NCBI GenBank assembly: GCA_013398275.1
Contig: VZSE01002737.1
Coordinates: forward strand, 127,961 to 191,960
Reading direction: 5' to 3'
DNA: 64,000 nucleotides
Origin: Promerops cafer
Lineage: Eukaryota > Chordata > Aves > Passeriformes > Nectariniidae
In this document: in pieces, positions 1 through 12,666 of the stretch
How the letters are laid out: each line of letters starts with the position of its first letter
Numbering within the stretch: the first letter of the stretch is position 1
Program-made: the position numbers and the translations under genes
Notes under the pieces: generated by a model
Told to the model about the DNA's origin: nothing
Database searches by the model: none
What the model saw: only the letters and a program-made list of their open reading frames with translations

Positions 1-1649
1 ATATTCTTTGTTACAAGGCTGGCACTGACCTAATTCAGCTCTCAATTTCAGGATGTAATAAGTACAAGGAAGGGAAGTCTGAATCATCTGTAGGCTGTTA
101 CCTACTCATTGCACATGTAGACACAAGGGATTGACTAGGAACAGGAAAATGATCTTTTAAATATATGTTTACAGGTATATTATCCTTATTTTCAGGTGGT
201 TTTGTTTGTATCATATATATACTGTATTGTAGTCTGGTTTGTTAAGATGACTGATTTTGTGATTTTTTTTGCCACAGAATCCCAGTTAACTGAGATGTGT
301 TCACTAAATTCACATCAGAAATATCTGCAATTTTTATCTGTTAAATCTCTTACGCATCTGCTCAAATGCAGGTGGAGAATTAAATTCACTCCTGTGGGCC
401 AAAAGCTTTTTAATCTCTCCTTAGCTCTGCTTTTGATGCCCACCTGACCACAGCACTCTCTCACCCCATGGCTAAAACCTCCAGGATATCAGCAACAGGA
501 GTTCCCATCACCCCTGTGGTAGGAACCCCTCAGAGTGCCTGTTTCTGGACTGGCTGCAGACACGTGCCTTGGGTTCACAGTTGGGATGGGCATCCTTGCA
601 AAATGACAGAGCAGCCTTTGGCTCCTTCCACCTGATGTCCAGAGGCAGGAGAAGGATTAAATAGCAAAAAGACCTGGTTTTCCCATCAGATATTTCCTGG
701 CTGTAGCAGTTGGAGCATATTATATTCCAAAAGCTTCTCTAATTTTGACTCAATTTGTTTGTTATTGCAGTGGATGAAAAAGGACACTCATTTGCACTTG
801 ACTTACAGTTTAGCTTCTTCTTCTCATATAGATAGCAATCGCTATTATTTTCCCCCATAAATTGTGATTTTCTATGGGAGATGTTAACCCAAACACTTTA
901 TCTTTTTAAGCTTTGGTATATTTCTTTTTCAAGTCTTAACTAGAAGTCAATGAAATTGAAGAACATACACCAGTGGAGAATATTAGAATTCTCCCACGGC
1001 AGCTTTACTGTAGTTGTTGTTAGTACTGAGTATTTGGGTGCTTTATTTGGATTAATATTATATTAATTTAAATTGTGTGGTTATATTCCACACCTTGAAC
1101 ATCAAATAAGAGAAATGAGTTATTAAAAGAGAATACTCACTTCTACTATTTGAATTGTAAACCATTTTGTAAGAAAAACACCCTGTGACTGGGCTGTGTA
1201 GTGTTCTGAAGTGTCCATTTCAGAACTTAGTGTGGGGTGAACATGTAGCCTATTCAGTCAGACTGAATTATTTGGGCTTGTCTGCCCAAGGCAGCAGATT
1301 GAGAGTTGTTCTGTGCTTGCTTTAAAAATGACCTGGCTTCATGAGGTACTCAAGCCATCGAGCCAAGACTGAAGAAACTGGGTGAGCTGAACAGGTCTAC
1401 CAGCTCTCATTTTCACTCTGATCTGATTAACAGAACAGGAGAAGCAATCCCTGATATTTCATGAAATTTCTCACTGACTAGGAGATGTAAATCTGTTTTG
1501 TAGCTGAAAACATAAGTTTTGTTGCTGTGCTTGTCTTTTTGGTGATGTAGGTGAAAAATCAAATGAGGATATTTTTCCATCAGTTTTAGATTCATATGTT
1601 TCTCAGCTCTGTGTCTCCCATCAATTTTCACAGATGAAAACCGATCAGC
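1..1649. other. Non-coding AT-rich sequence, no gene seen
   Basis: No recognisable exon, RNA gene or repeat was found. The longest ATG-started frame is 83 codons (196-447, +) and resembles no family I know. The composition is typical of AT-rich bird intergenic or intronic DNA. The first recognisable element is the CR1 fragment that starts just after this stretch. Confidence 0.6.
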
Positions 1650-2006
1650 CTACGTGAAATTTAACAAGAGCAAATGCCAGATTCTGCACCTGGGATAGAC
1701 AGAACAGCAGGCATGAGTATAAACTGGGAGAGGAGTGCCTGGAGAACAGCCCTGCAGAAAAGAATCTGGGGATGCTGGTAGATGGCAAATTTAATCTGAG
1801 TTAGCAGTGAGCCCTGGCAGCTACCAGGGCAAAGCTCATCTGGGGTGTCAGACCACATCATCCTTGTCAGTGCTTCAGAGGCGTTTGGACAATGCCCTTA
1901 AAAATATACTTTAATTTTCAGTCAGTCCTGAAGTGGTCAGGAGATGGTTGATAGTTGTAGGTCCCTTATAATTGAAATAGTCCATTCTATTCCATTCCAT
2001 TTTATG
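1650..2006 (+). mobile_element. CR1 LINE fragment (end of ORF2 plus 3' UTR)
   Basis: The 5' part translates near 1654-1695 to VKFNKSKCQILHLG, matching the conserved CR1 reverse-transcriptase C-terminal region (roughly FNKxKCxxLHLG). It continues through the CR1 stretch that reads 'leave-the-cell, pay-the-ghost' fashion in other copies, here broken by several stops. The 3' part (about 1875-1980) has the CR1 3' UTR wording (cagaggcgtttggacaa, then gtggtcagg and gtaggtccctt). It ends in degenerate ATTCTAT/ATTCC units as CR1 tails do. The copy is 5'-truncated, as most CR1 copies are, and is a dead relic. The open frame called on the opposite strand here is an antisense shadow. Confidence 0.85.
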
Positions 2007-4080
2007 TCCTGAGAGAGTTTAGCATTGATGGGCTACCTGACTGAGTCCAACTCTACTAAAGACATAATGAGTCTCTCTATTAATTTTCAACTGGACTTTT
2101 TTAAAACACGAATTTACAAAAAAACAGCCTCTCACAAGGTTTTGCTTTTTTTAAAGTCACTACCATAACTTGTTACTTAATTTAACCTGTCAAAAGATAT
2201 TCTCTTGTCACAAAATGCCCTTTAGTAGGTTTTTGTTTGTTTCAAAAATAGTTCAAAACCAGATGTCATGTAAAGAAAAGTAATTTATTCTACCATATAA
2301 TTCTTATGTTTATTTCTACCAAAGGGAAATCTTGTGGAAAATATATTATACCACATGTACATGAAAGAAAAATTTTCTTTTGCAAAGCTTAATATGAGCA
2401 GAAGTTGATTCTGGACATAGAAAGTAAGAACTTGCTTCAGGTTATATACTGGATTTTCTTTGTTATTTTGTACTGTCTAAATTAAAATGTAATTCTTCTG
2501 GGGGGGGGGGGTGGGCAGAGGGAAATTCTGGACTATTTTATATGTGGCTTTGTCACACATGGATTAGTTTGTTAGTTTGATCTAGATTATAGTTTACCAA
2601 TGTTACCAGCTTTTTGCTAGAGATGTTTGTGCTTTCTCTGTCATGGTGACTTTAACATCTACCATTTCACATAGCAGCAGCACATAGCACAAAATTCTTC
2701 ACTGGGGATGAACGAAAAGAAGACTTTTTGTGTGGCAAATCAGAGTCATAAAGCAGCCTGCCTAACTCTGATTATCTCTCAGCTGACTGGTAAATGGTGT
2801 CTCCAAGAAAGAAAGGCTTTAGAAAAAATAGTGCAAGTGGATAAAAAAAATTATTCTTCCCACTATCTCATGCACATTTTCTTTTTACTACATGTTTTGC
2901 ATTTACACAAAGCAATAATTAAGCCTTTAATCATATATTAAAACTTACTTACTTAGAGTCATGGTATTAGTTGATAATAATGTTATAATCTGTTTCTGTG
3001 CTGTAGATCTTTTGTTAGAAAATACATGCCAGACCTGAGGATTCCTGAAAAGTGTCCATATCTGCAGAACACTGGCAAAGTTTCTTTACTGGAATATTTT
3101 TAATCACTCATGTTTTCTGTGCCTTACATAATGACTCTGTCATGCACACTTTATCAACCTGTGTTTGTGAGTTGGCATTCTGTGAGGTGTGCATGAAATA
3201 ACCTCGGAATAAGGAAGAGAAAAGACATCAGCTGGCTTACGGACAGCAGTACTGGGGGCCAAAGCTGATGTGAATCAAAGTATGCACACATTGCAATGCC
3301 ATACGTGCTATGGTACTGCTCAGCACTGAAAACTAGTCTGAGATCCCAAAACTATAATATCTGCATTTGATTTAATCATCTGCACTAGTCTGATTACTAC
3401 CGAGTTGCAGTCTGGTTTCTTAGGAATCATGACTTCCTTCAAAAACTGGTGTATGACTAACACAGAAAGAAGGTTTCTGTTAGAAATTAAATTCCATGAA
3501 CATTTAATTTTTCTTTGGAGTTTTACCAGGCAAAGGGAAAGGCACATTTCTCAAAGCAAACACAAAGCCTTCAGAAAAGACTGACATTTTTTTCATAGAT
3601 TGCATCTGTCTGGGCCAGGCACAGGAGCTGTGTATTTAAGAGCCTGATGTGGGCTCCAGAAAGATTCATACAACATCTTGATAAGGCCAGGATGCCAAGA
3701 AGGTGTCACAAAGATAGGACAAGAATTTATGCCCAACCACTCCCTCCCCCTCCTTCCCCCAAAATAAGGAACTGCTCTTACCCCTACCCAATATACTGGA
3801 GACCGTGTGTGAAACACTGATGTGAATAAAAAGGCAATGTGGTGTTTCAGGAACAGTCCACCAATATGTTGACATGTTTTTAAAAGTATTTATGATGTTT
3901 AGCTCTTTCAAGTCAAGCATCCATTCTCATAACCTTCAAGAATCACAATTGCTGCTCAAATATTTTTGAAAGTCAGATATTGGCAAGCTGCAAGAGCATG
4001 AAATTGAGGTTTCTGATGTCACGTAGAGGTAGAAAAACCCTCAAACAATGCCTTAGCTTACCTTCTGTGTAATTCTCACA
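2007..4080. other. Non-coding sequence, no gene seen
   Basis: Apart from a poly-G tract (listed separately) I see nothing here that can be named. Frames are at most 84 codons and overlap one another on the minus strand around 3593-3920 without a recognisable motif. It ends at the purine minisatellite. Confidence 0.55.
2500..2515 (+). repeat. Poly-G tract
   Basis: Twelve consecutive G residues (2500-2511), then T and GGG. Such a run can in principle form G-quadruplex structures and is prone to length error in sequencing, so the exact length is uncertain. Confidence 0.9.
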
Positions 4081-4293
4081 AAAAGGAGGAAGAGAAAGAG
4101 GAAGAGAGGAAGAGAGGAAGAGAGGAAGAGAGGAAGAGAGGAAGAGAGGAAGAGAGGAAGAGAGGAAGAGAGGAAGAGAGGAAGAGAGGAAGAGAGGAAG
4201 AGAGGAAGAGAGGAAGAGAGGAAGAGAGGAAGAGAGGAAGAGAGGGAAAGAGAAAGAGAAAGAGAAAGAGAAAGAGAAAGAGAGAAAGAGAAA
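4081..4293 (+). repeat. Homopurine minisatellite: 8-bp array then 6-bp array
   Basis: Positions 4101-4244 are 18 exact tandem copies of GAAGAGAG. A diverged purine lead-in (4081-4100) precedes them, and six exact GAAAGA copies (4246-4281) plus partial units to 4293 follow. The whole tract is purine on the plus strand and pyrimidine on the minus strand. The lack of mismatches in the octamer block indicates recent expansion or ongoing homogenisation. Three minus-strand frames of 88-111 codons cross it and encode only Ser/Leu/Phe/Pro repeats. They are artefacts of the repeat. Confidence 0.97.
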
Positions 4294-7200
4294 TTGTTGA
4301 GGAAGCATTGTACAACATTTTCCTTTTCTGAACTTCCTTCATGTTTTCTGTGGAGACTATTTATATTCTGTAACACTCAGAAGCTCTCAAGAGACAAAGA
4401 ATTCAAGTGCTTTGATTCAGATTCACATGAAGCATGTCTATGTTTATCAGTACAAAGGGGAAGGAATCAGCTCCTTACAGCAACACAGTACTCGATTATA
4501 AAAGAACACAGTAATCCTCCAGCCTGAGAAACATTGTTGAATAATGAAAAAGCTAATGAAATCCAAGAAAGACAGAGTTTCCACACTGGGTTGGGTATAT
4601 GGGATTGCCAATAATCCAGGAAACGTTAAGGAAAATGCTAAATGCCAAATTACACAGAAATTTCATGGCTTCTGCTCTTTGTTCTTGTCCACTGCAGTAA
4701 AACAATCAGATATGGCAATACATAACCCTATTAACCACACCAGAGGAACTGTGTGCTCAATTATCTGCAGTGAGATTTCTTTTAATGAGGTGTTTCCCTT
4801 TTCTGCCTATTAAAAGTTTACAGCCTCTTAAAGATATAAAGTCAGTAGCAAGAGACATCAGTAGAAGATAAAATTATTCTCTAGTTCAAGGCCTTGCCTA
4901 ATAACAGAGGCATAAAACACTGAAATATGACTTCAGAAGCTAGAGGAGGAAATATGGCTCCATTTCTGCTCTACTGCTTTCTCCCAACACTGTCCAGGGT
5001 TGGCTGCAGCCAGGAGGGTTTGCACACTGTTTCATGGCTCCCCTCAGCATGGATAGTGGCATGCCTGCAGTAGAACTTGTTAACAGCAGATAAAGCTGCA
5101 ACAATTCAGATTAGCAGCTCAGGGACTGCACCTCTAAGATCTGTAAGAGCCAAACATTCAGATCCACCCATTCATATTGCCCATATTGTCCCACACTTCC
5201 ATCTTGTCTGTACCAAACCCTTCCAGGTCTGCTGAGTAGGACTGATCCTCCTCCTTTAGGCAATCATCACCTTGCTGTCTCAAAATGGCTGTACTCTGCC
5301 AAGACTGCTCCTTTGGATTGAGGCCACTTCTAAGAGTTGTTTTTCATTTAAACTTAATGACAGGTGCAAAAGCTGCATTTGCATCAGTGAGAGAAGCTCT
5401 CACACTCTCATGTGCTTGGTTCTTAGGCAGCTGTCAGTGGAGAAGTCTCAGTGGGGATGTCAGAGGTATGAGGAAGATGTTTCATTTATTAAGATCTGAT
5501 TCATGTCACTGGCTGAGTGAGAAGATCCTGAAGCCTATATTTGTAAAGTCAAATAAATAAAAAAATAAGTTTAACTAAAGAAAGAGAGAAGAGCTCCATG
5601 GAAATGTAGTATGTGCATAATGTATTTTGAAATTAAAGAAAGCATGTATAAGAGACGTGAATCACTAAGCTGAGAGCGTGATTTTTTTTTTCTGTTTTAC
5701 TTAATTGCTGTGAGCAAGAAATCCCACTGGAGTTTTGAACTACAGAAAAAAAAGTTTTCTGAAAAAATCTGGAAGATTGTTCAGTGAATATATCAAGACT
5801 AATTATTTCTAATTAAGCAGCGAGACAAGAGCACAAGATTGTGTACAAACACAGCTAGAGAAATATGTTGCTCTGATGTATGGACTGTGTGCATACAATC
5901 TTAATAGGAATAAGGTTGAGAAATTAAGGCTACAGTCAAATACTTGAGATAAACTACATGTAACAGTACATAATGTGTAGCTGAAGGGCAGTTGGGGAGT
6001 CAATTAACCATATAAGATGTAGATTGTACAGTTTATGGTACCAAATATTCCAAATTCTGTCACATATGCAACAAAATTAGAATCAGTGGGGAAAAAATGT
6101 CTAGAAGCATATAGTGTATTTCTGAGGAGACCAGGCAGAAAAAGGGAAGAGGAGCAGTGAAAAAGTGTGGGTAGATGTGGCAGAAAATGGAGGATAAGGT
6201 GTAAAATCAAACAGACCACAAAGGAGGTTGGACTTTCTGATGGCAGGGGTGCAAACATCTACAGCCAGCTGTTCTTGCAGACCCAAGCCCAGTGGGATGA
6301 CAGAGCCAGCCCCAAGGGACAGTCCTCTGGACTCTCCATCAGGTGCTGTGACTGGAAGGTTTGGTGTTGGAGCAAAGATGGACAGAATTGCATTCTAACA
6401 CTAAGTAAGGTGAGGAGGAACGGGTGGTAGAATTGTATTGTAACAGCAGGTGTGAGCTATTAAAAGTATTTAAGAGTGATAAATAAAAGTTTAATAATTG
6501 TCTATAATAATGTGCAAAACAACACAATTGTAAATTGTTAACAGCAGTGTTATTCCATTATTTGAATAGGTTATTGGCTTTTTGATATTTTTTCTTTCTT
6601 AGCAGTTTGCTGCTAAATCAATAAACATTATTGATTCTTGTACCAATTGTGTTTCAGGGCAGCATTCTGAAGGGGCAGTGGATTCCTCAATTCAGAAGAG
6701 GAAGTGAGCAGCCCTTCACACAATCTCACACTATTCCTATGCTGCAGCTCCAAATTCAGGTGTCTCCTGTGTAACTTAACTCCAGGGAGGAGAAATCTGA
6801 TTTCAGCATTCAATCTCACTGCAGGAGACCTGCTTTATCTCACTCCCTGGTACCAGGCTGCTGTGCCTAAACCAAAAGTTTTGCAGCACTCAATGCAGAC
6901 TCTCTCTCTCAGATATCCATGGTCTGTGACACTCTAGTGAACACAGCTTATGAGCTGCTGATAGGAGGAAACCTACCTGCATGAAACCATTGAATAGTTT
7001 TGAATTAGCATATTTATTTCAATAGATTTTAAATTCAAAAGAGCAAATACATTTAAACAAAAAGTTTGTCACAATGTTATTTCCAATTTGTATTCACTCA
7101 GATGTTTGATTTTGCAATGACAGAGCTACTTCTTCAAGCTTGTTTTTAAAGACATCTCCCCAGAAAAATAAGTAATCTTCATTTTCAATAGACTTGTCTC

Positions 7201-7493
7201 AAAAGTCAGCAAAGATGGGGGGGAAAGGGGCGTATTTGTATAATCTTTCTGTGGACATTTTGTGTGGGTACTGTCATTCTGAGAGATGAGAAGAAAATTG
7301 ATCCAGCATTACTCACTCTAATTTTAGCAAATTCTAAATTATAGTTATTAATTGTAGGAACTATCACTCAAAACTAAGATGGACATTTCATCCTTTCTTT
7401 TTCTCGCTGGATATTTTTCAATATATATGGAAATGGTGGGCTTGAGCATCACCTCAGATTATAATGAGAATTTAAAAGTTCTTCAAAGTTAGT
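4294..7493. other. Non-coding sequence, no gene seen
   Basis: Short frames of at most 91 codons (5285-5560, +) lie here and none carries a recognisable domain. Several AATAAA hexamers occur (around 5555, 6480 and 6619), but without an upstream gene they mean little in AT-rich DNA. A G-rich patch of seven then four Gs separated by AAA lies near 7214-7229. No transposon was recognised. Confidence 0.55.
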
Positions 7494-7535
7494 GCAAGCA
7501 AGAACTTACTGCAAACAAGAACTTACTGCAAAGAA
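7494..7535 (+). repeat. Short tandem duplication, 17-bp unit
   Basis: GCAAGCAAGAACTTACT (7494-7510) is followed directly by a copy with one mismatch (7511-7527) and a partial third copy (7528-7535). It is a small local duplication, probably replication slippage. Confidence 0.85.
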
Positions 7536-10500
7536 TTGTGAGTAATAGCATGTAAACTATTATTTAGAAAGCAAGGTCAGTCTCTGGAAAAAGATTAAAA
7601 TATTCGAAGAGCCACAGAATTGTCTGGCTTTTAAAAAATAGCATCCTTACAAGCTGGAGTTATTTTGTTACCATGTAATTTTAATTTCATTTGTATTTTC
7701 AGGCTAGGTCATTGAAAGAGATAATAGGAAGTTTCATAATGCTCATATTGCTTGGCAGAACTACATCTCCCTGAAAGGACATCTACAATGATGCCTTTCA
7801 AAATTTCATCAGCCTCCAAGAGCAAATGTGCAAACAGGGAGAAAATGGTTTTAAAAGCCTGTGAAAGCATTACTTCCAGTGCTTCTGCAATTAAAAGTAA
7901 AGACTTCTTTTGTGTCTGATTATTGCCATTACTATTTTCACAGACCTCCTCATGATTTTCTACACATTTATTCTCTTTGGATCCAGCCCAACCTGCCATA
8001 CAGTTTGATATCTGCACTGCGAGTGAATGTATATCTGTACCATCAGAAATAAAAATTCCAACAGTATAAGTTTAGTGCTAAAAAGTCACCTTAAGTCCTC
8101 ATTAAAAAAAAAAAAAAAATTAAGTAATTCAATCCTTTTAGAATAGATGTTTAAATAATTTCTTACATTTATTCACTGCCTCCTCACACCTACATCAACT
8201 AGAGATTGACCAAAATTATTTTCACCTCTAGAACTCTGTGGAAGTGCAATTCTAACACACAGGTTTCTGGAGACATTGAGAGAGAATGAGGCACAGACTA
8301 AAGGTGAAACAGGCATTTCTTTCCCCACTCAAAATCTAGGTGTTTTTATCAAATTACAGGAACATTTCACGTAATTATCTCATGCTTCATTTTATCACAA
8401 AATCCTTTTATCTCCTGCTTTAAAGCCACTTCTTGTTTCTCTTTTTGAATTTCCCCCTCCCAGTACCTGTTTAAGTTATAACTTCGATTTTCTCTTTATG
8501 ATTTATCATGCACGTTTTCCCTCCTTCTTTGCCCCGTTTTTGATCTGTTAGTTAAGAATCTGTATTCTGAGTCTTTGGTTCACAGTTCTGGTGGAATTAT
8601 TACTGTTGTGTAAATCTGAGTGCTATGATAAACAAGTAGCAATTCATATTGCTCTTCCTGCCGTTGCTGTGCTTTCCTGATAATGTAAAAAAATCACTTT
8701 TGAAGCCCTTGAAGCCCCACTTATCATTTGCTAATGGGTACTCCATAAATGAGAATTGGAAGATTTGTCAGTGTTGGAGCATAAAATAAAGTATTTTATT
8801 CAGGTAATTCAAATATTCCCACAGCATCTTTTCATATTGCTGTTGCTGATAACGGAAGGAACTCAAATATAATTTGGAGGTTTTTTTACTTACTCTAGAG
8901 CTGGGCTTTCTTGTCAGAGGGATTTGTGGTTATGACTATTCATCTGAAATTCAAGATGAGTTCTTTGAGATTCTCTAAATGGAAAATATCTGTGGCTAAG
9001 AGTACCTAAAATTGAGTAGGATACAACACTGCTGAGGACCTGAAATTTGTCATAACTTTGTCAGGAAGTTCAGTTTAACTATCTGCCAAGTGGGAGTCAG
9101 ACAAGTAGCACAATATGACCTCATCCTATTGGAAAACTTTGTCAATAATAGCTATAGAAAGAAGCAACTTTAAAAAGTAATTTAAATTTGCAATAGGGAA
9201 GTGCTGTATTATATGGACCAGTAGAAAATGAGACCTCTTTTCTGCAAGAAATTGTCAAGAAGTTATGCATGCCAGGCTTTTTCCACCACATTTTCTTCTG
9301 TCTAAAGCTAAAATTTTTAAGCTCCTAAGCAGAAAATTGACATAAGTTTCTAAGTAATTAGTTTGGCTGTGTTTGCTGCCATCAGTTGCTTTACCTATTT
9401 TTTCATTAGACAAAAATTACCCTTCTCTCTATAAGTTATTTCATTTGCAGGTTACTTGTCTGCATGGCAACTAATTTTAAAACTGTATTTAACACAGTCA
9501 CTAAAACTTGAACTTATCAAAGCATTCCTGTCTCTACTGGTTTAACCACTTCTAAAATTTCCAGATAATTTCATTCCTTTCTCACTGCCTTATTCTGACT
9601 GATTAGCAATCCTCCTATCATTTTATGTGCTCTGTTGAAATCCTGGTGCAAAAAAGTTTCCACTGAACTCAGTTCTTCAGAGCAATATTCACATTTTTTC
9701 ACTAATGGCTGCTATTGGTTATACAATTCTTTGTCTGCTGTCAGCTCTCCAGCTTTGTCAATCTAAAATATTGCCATACACATTCTGAGATTCACTGCTA
9801 ATTTACTGGTGCCACCTTGTCCTTCTCCAGTATCAGACTTCTCTAGCATTGCATCTGACAAACAGTTTCTGACACACCTGACAACACTCTTCAACAACTT
9901 GTATGTCTTCTCTTGTTATATAAATGTAATCACAAAAAAAACCCCAAACCATATTGATTCTTCTATTCATGGAAATACAATTCTAGGCTTGCTTTAAAAT
10001 TCCTGACTAAAATGTTATTAATGTGGTTGGGAACAGCAACAATTTTGACTTGAATGGCCAATCAGGAAGTGCAAATAATAAGCAGTGAATAATCACTAGT
10101 CAAAGGAAACAACAGATGAAAAATTGAAGGTTGAAATGTGTTTACATAAACTGAATTGGCTGAATTATTACCAATGACAAATTCTTTATCAAAATAGAAA
10201 ACAGGAATTCACAGAAAGAACTAACTGTATCAAGTAAATTATTCCTAGAAAATAATCCAACTGTGAAATTTATTGTTGACTAATGCTTTATAATTCCAAT
10301 GGAAATAATCTGAACTACTCACACATTCTTGGATTCCTTGCAAAAAACCCTAAAAACCAGAAAATGAATGTAATACCACATCTGATATCCTAGTGAACTT
10401 TCTATTCAGTGTACAGCATAAGTAGTAAATAACATTGTTAAAATGAATCAAATGTAAATGAAATTGTTAGGCTGCATAAAGAATGAATAGGAAATGAATA

Positions 10501-12649
10501 CTGGGAAGTTCATAACATCACTGTGTAAATTGCTTGTGAGACATCACTTGACATTTTTCATTCAGTTTCATCATATCTCAGAAAAGATATTGCTGAAGGT
10601 GAAGTGTGGAAAAAGGATTGACAAAATATTATGCATAATACAGAATGAAAACACAGTGATTTCCACAGAAGGAGAGATTTGAAAGACCAAGTCTGTTCTC
10701 TTTAGTGAGGACATGACTGAAAGTGGGCATTTCAGGAAACTAGCAGAAATTTCTAGTGAACATACAGAAAATGTAAAACAGATATCCAGCACCTACTGTA
10801 CTCATATAGCAAGAGGTAAGAAAGGGAGTTCAATAAAACAATATACAAACTGAAGCTGATCAATAAAAACACTTTTTACATAGCTATGGCTGAGGTACAG
10901 AGCCCACTGACACAAAATAATTCCAAGAATAAACTTAGCAGTGTTTATAAAAGGCAATTGACCTTATGTTGATGTATGGGCTAGAGAAATACAGGAGGCA
11001 TATAATCCTCATCCCTCAGCATATAAATGAAGTACCAGTTGAGAAGTAATAGCAAGACATTACTCAAATGGATCAGTGATTCATTCTCCATGACTCTGTC
11101 TCTTCTGTGCTCCCCTGGAATGGAAAAAAATCAACTTCCACTCTTGCTCTGTCTACCTAGCTCTAGGGAGACAATCCAGAACCAAAACAGGTGGATAACT
11201 GCATGCAAGAAGGAAAGCAAGGGCTCAGGAAGAGATTGATTTCAATGAATCTCCTCCAAACTGATGGCAAGCTCTACACATTGGTATACAAGCCCTGAGA
11301 AAACCAAATCTCTTTTACCAAAAAGAAAACCAAATTATGCCTATGACAAAAGTCCATATTGTATAATTTGAATCTAGGAAATGGTTTCAGGTATTTTTAG
11401 TCATCTCTATTATGCACAGTTACAGAACAAAAGTACAGGACAAGACTAGTTTGTCTTTAGCAACACAGCTTTTTTATCTAAGGGACAAAATATTTGTTGT
11501 CTTTAAAAAGTAACCTCAGATTTGATATGTTCTCCTTGAAAAGGCGTGGGTGGGATGCTTAATGCTGACAGTTTTTCCAACTTATGTCTTTTGCATATAT
11601 TTTCCAAATTATCTTGTTCTTTTTATATTAGCACTATGACAATCTTTCCACTATATCCATTTCTTTGACAGGAAGAAAATTTTGATTTGACTTTGAAAGA
11701 CAATCACTTTCATTTCTTCCTTTTTTTTTCCCCCCCTTATGGTTACTTGTCTTTATTCCAGAATTGTTTCTAACATGAAAACATCTATTGCCAGTTGTAT
11801 AATCTCCAGGTGATGGTTTAGCTGTAATTCATAGACATCTATCAGATTATTACATGTAACATGAAACTAATATGCATATATTTTGATTTCATTTAACATT
11901 TATCTAAATTTTAGAAAAAAAATATATTATCTGAAGAAGGTGGTAGCCTTCCTTTGCATGCACACACAGGGTACCCCATCTGAATTTGACCCAAGACCTC
12001 TGATATCTATGTAAAAATTTCAATTTAATACTGGAAACCCTGACTGAGTCATGGTCCTTCTGGCTGAAGAAATAATGCTTCAAAGTCTGAGAGGTGCCAG
12101 AGTCCAAATTTTATCTCACTCTCTTACAGGGAAATTACAGATCCTCTCCTTAGCTCTGTGACTGCTCCAGAGGGAACTGAACCCATTTGGTCTTTTCTTC
12201 ACAAGGTTAAATTCTCACACCAAAACAGCAGTATTGTAAATTGATAAGGCAGATTTTCAAAATTCAGTAAGTGATTATGGTCCTCTCAAAATACCTGAAA
12301 ATTGTGGAGGCTAATGCTGCATAGTTAACTGCTGACCTACACATCTATGAAAGGTCTCTGTGTTCAAGTCTGGTGCATTTTTTCAAATAAACCAAAAAAA
12401 GGGAAAACTGAGCCTCAAACATTTGTTTCAAACTACATCTGACAGACCAGGGAAAACAGATACATGTATATTGGCATACAAAATGCAAATTCAGCTATAA
12501 ACAAAGGTTTATTTCTAAGATTTCTTTTTCTTTTTAAAAAATGAAAAGATGCACTGCACTGGCATTCAAATTTGAAATGAAACTTCTAGGTTCAGGATGA
12601 AGAAAGGCTTTTGTGTTCATATTTCTAAGTGTAAAACCTTTCTTTTCCC
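7536..12649. other. Non-coding AT-rich sequence, no gene seen
   Basis: This is one of the most AT-rich parts of the window, especially about 9980-10500. The longest frame is 102 codons (7709-8017, -), without a recognised motif. A 16-A run lies at 8104-8119. No CR1 or other repeat could be recognised by eye. Confidence 0.55.
8104..8119 (+). repeat. Poly-A tract
   Basis: A run of about 16 A. No transposon body could be recognised upstream, so it is treated as simple sequence. Confidence 0.85.
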
Positions 12650-12666
12650 TTTTTTTTTTTTTTTTT
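12650..12666 (+). repeat. Poly-T tract
   Basis: A run of 17 T inside a pyrimidine-rich stretch. No adjacent element was recognised on the minus strand that would make this a poly-A tail. Confidence 0.85.

Noticed and set aside
4062..4074. A 13-nt exon-like piece on the minus strand downstream of the pyrimidine repeat, with an AAG|GTAAGC donor
   Set aside because: The acceptor would be a weak GAG, and the pyrimidine tract is just the minisatellite. It is too short and too easily produced by chance.
3973..4376. Three minus-strand frames of 88-111 codons rich in Ser, Leu, Phe and Pro
   Set aside because: They are translations of the homopurine minisatellite in three frames. The repeat keeps every frame open.
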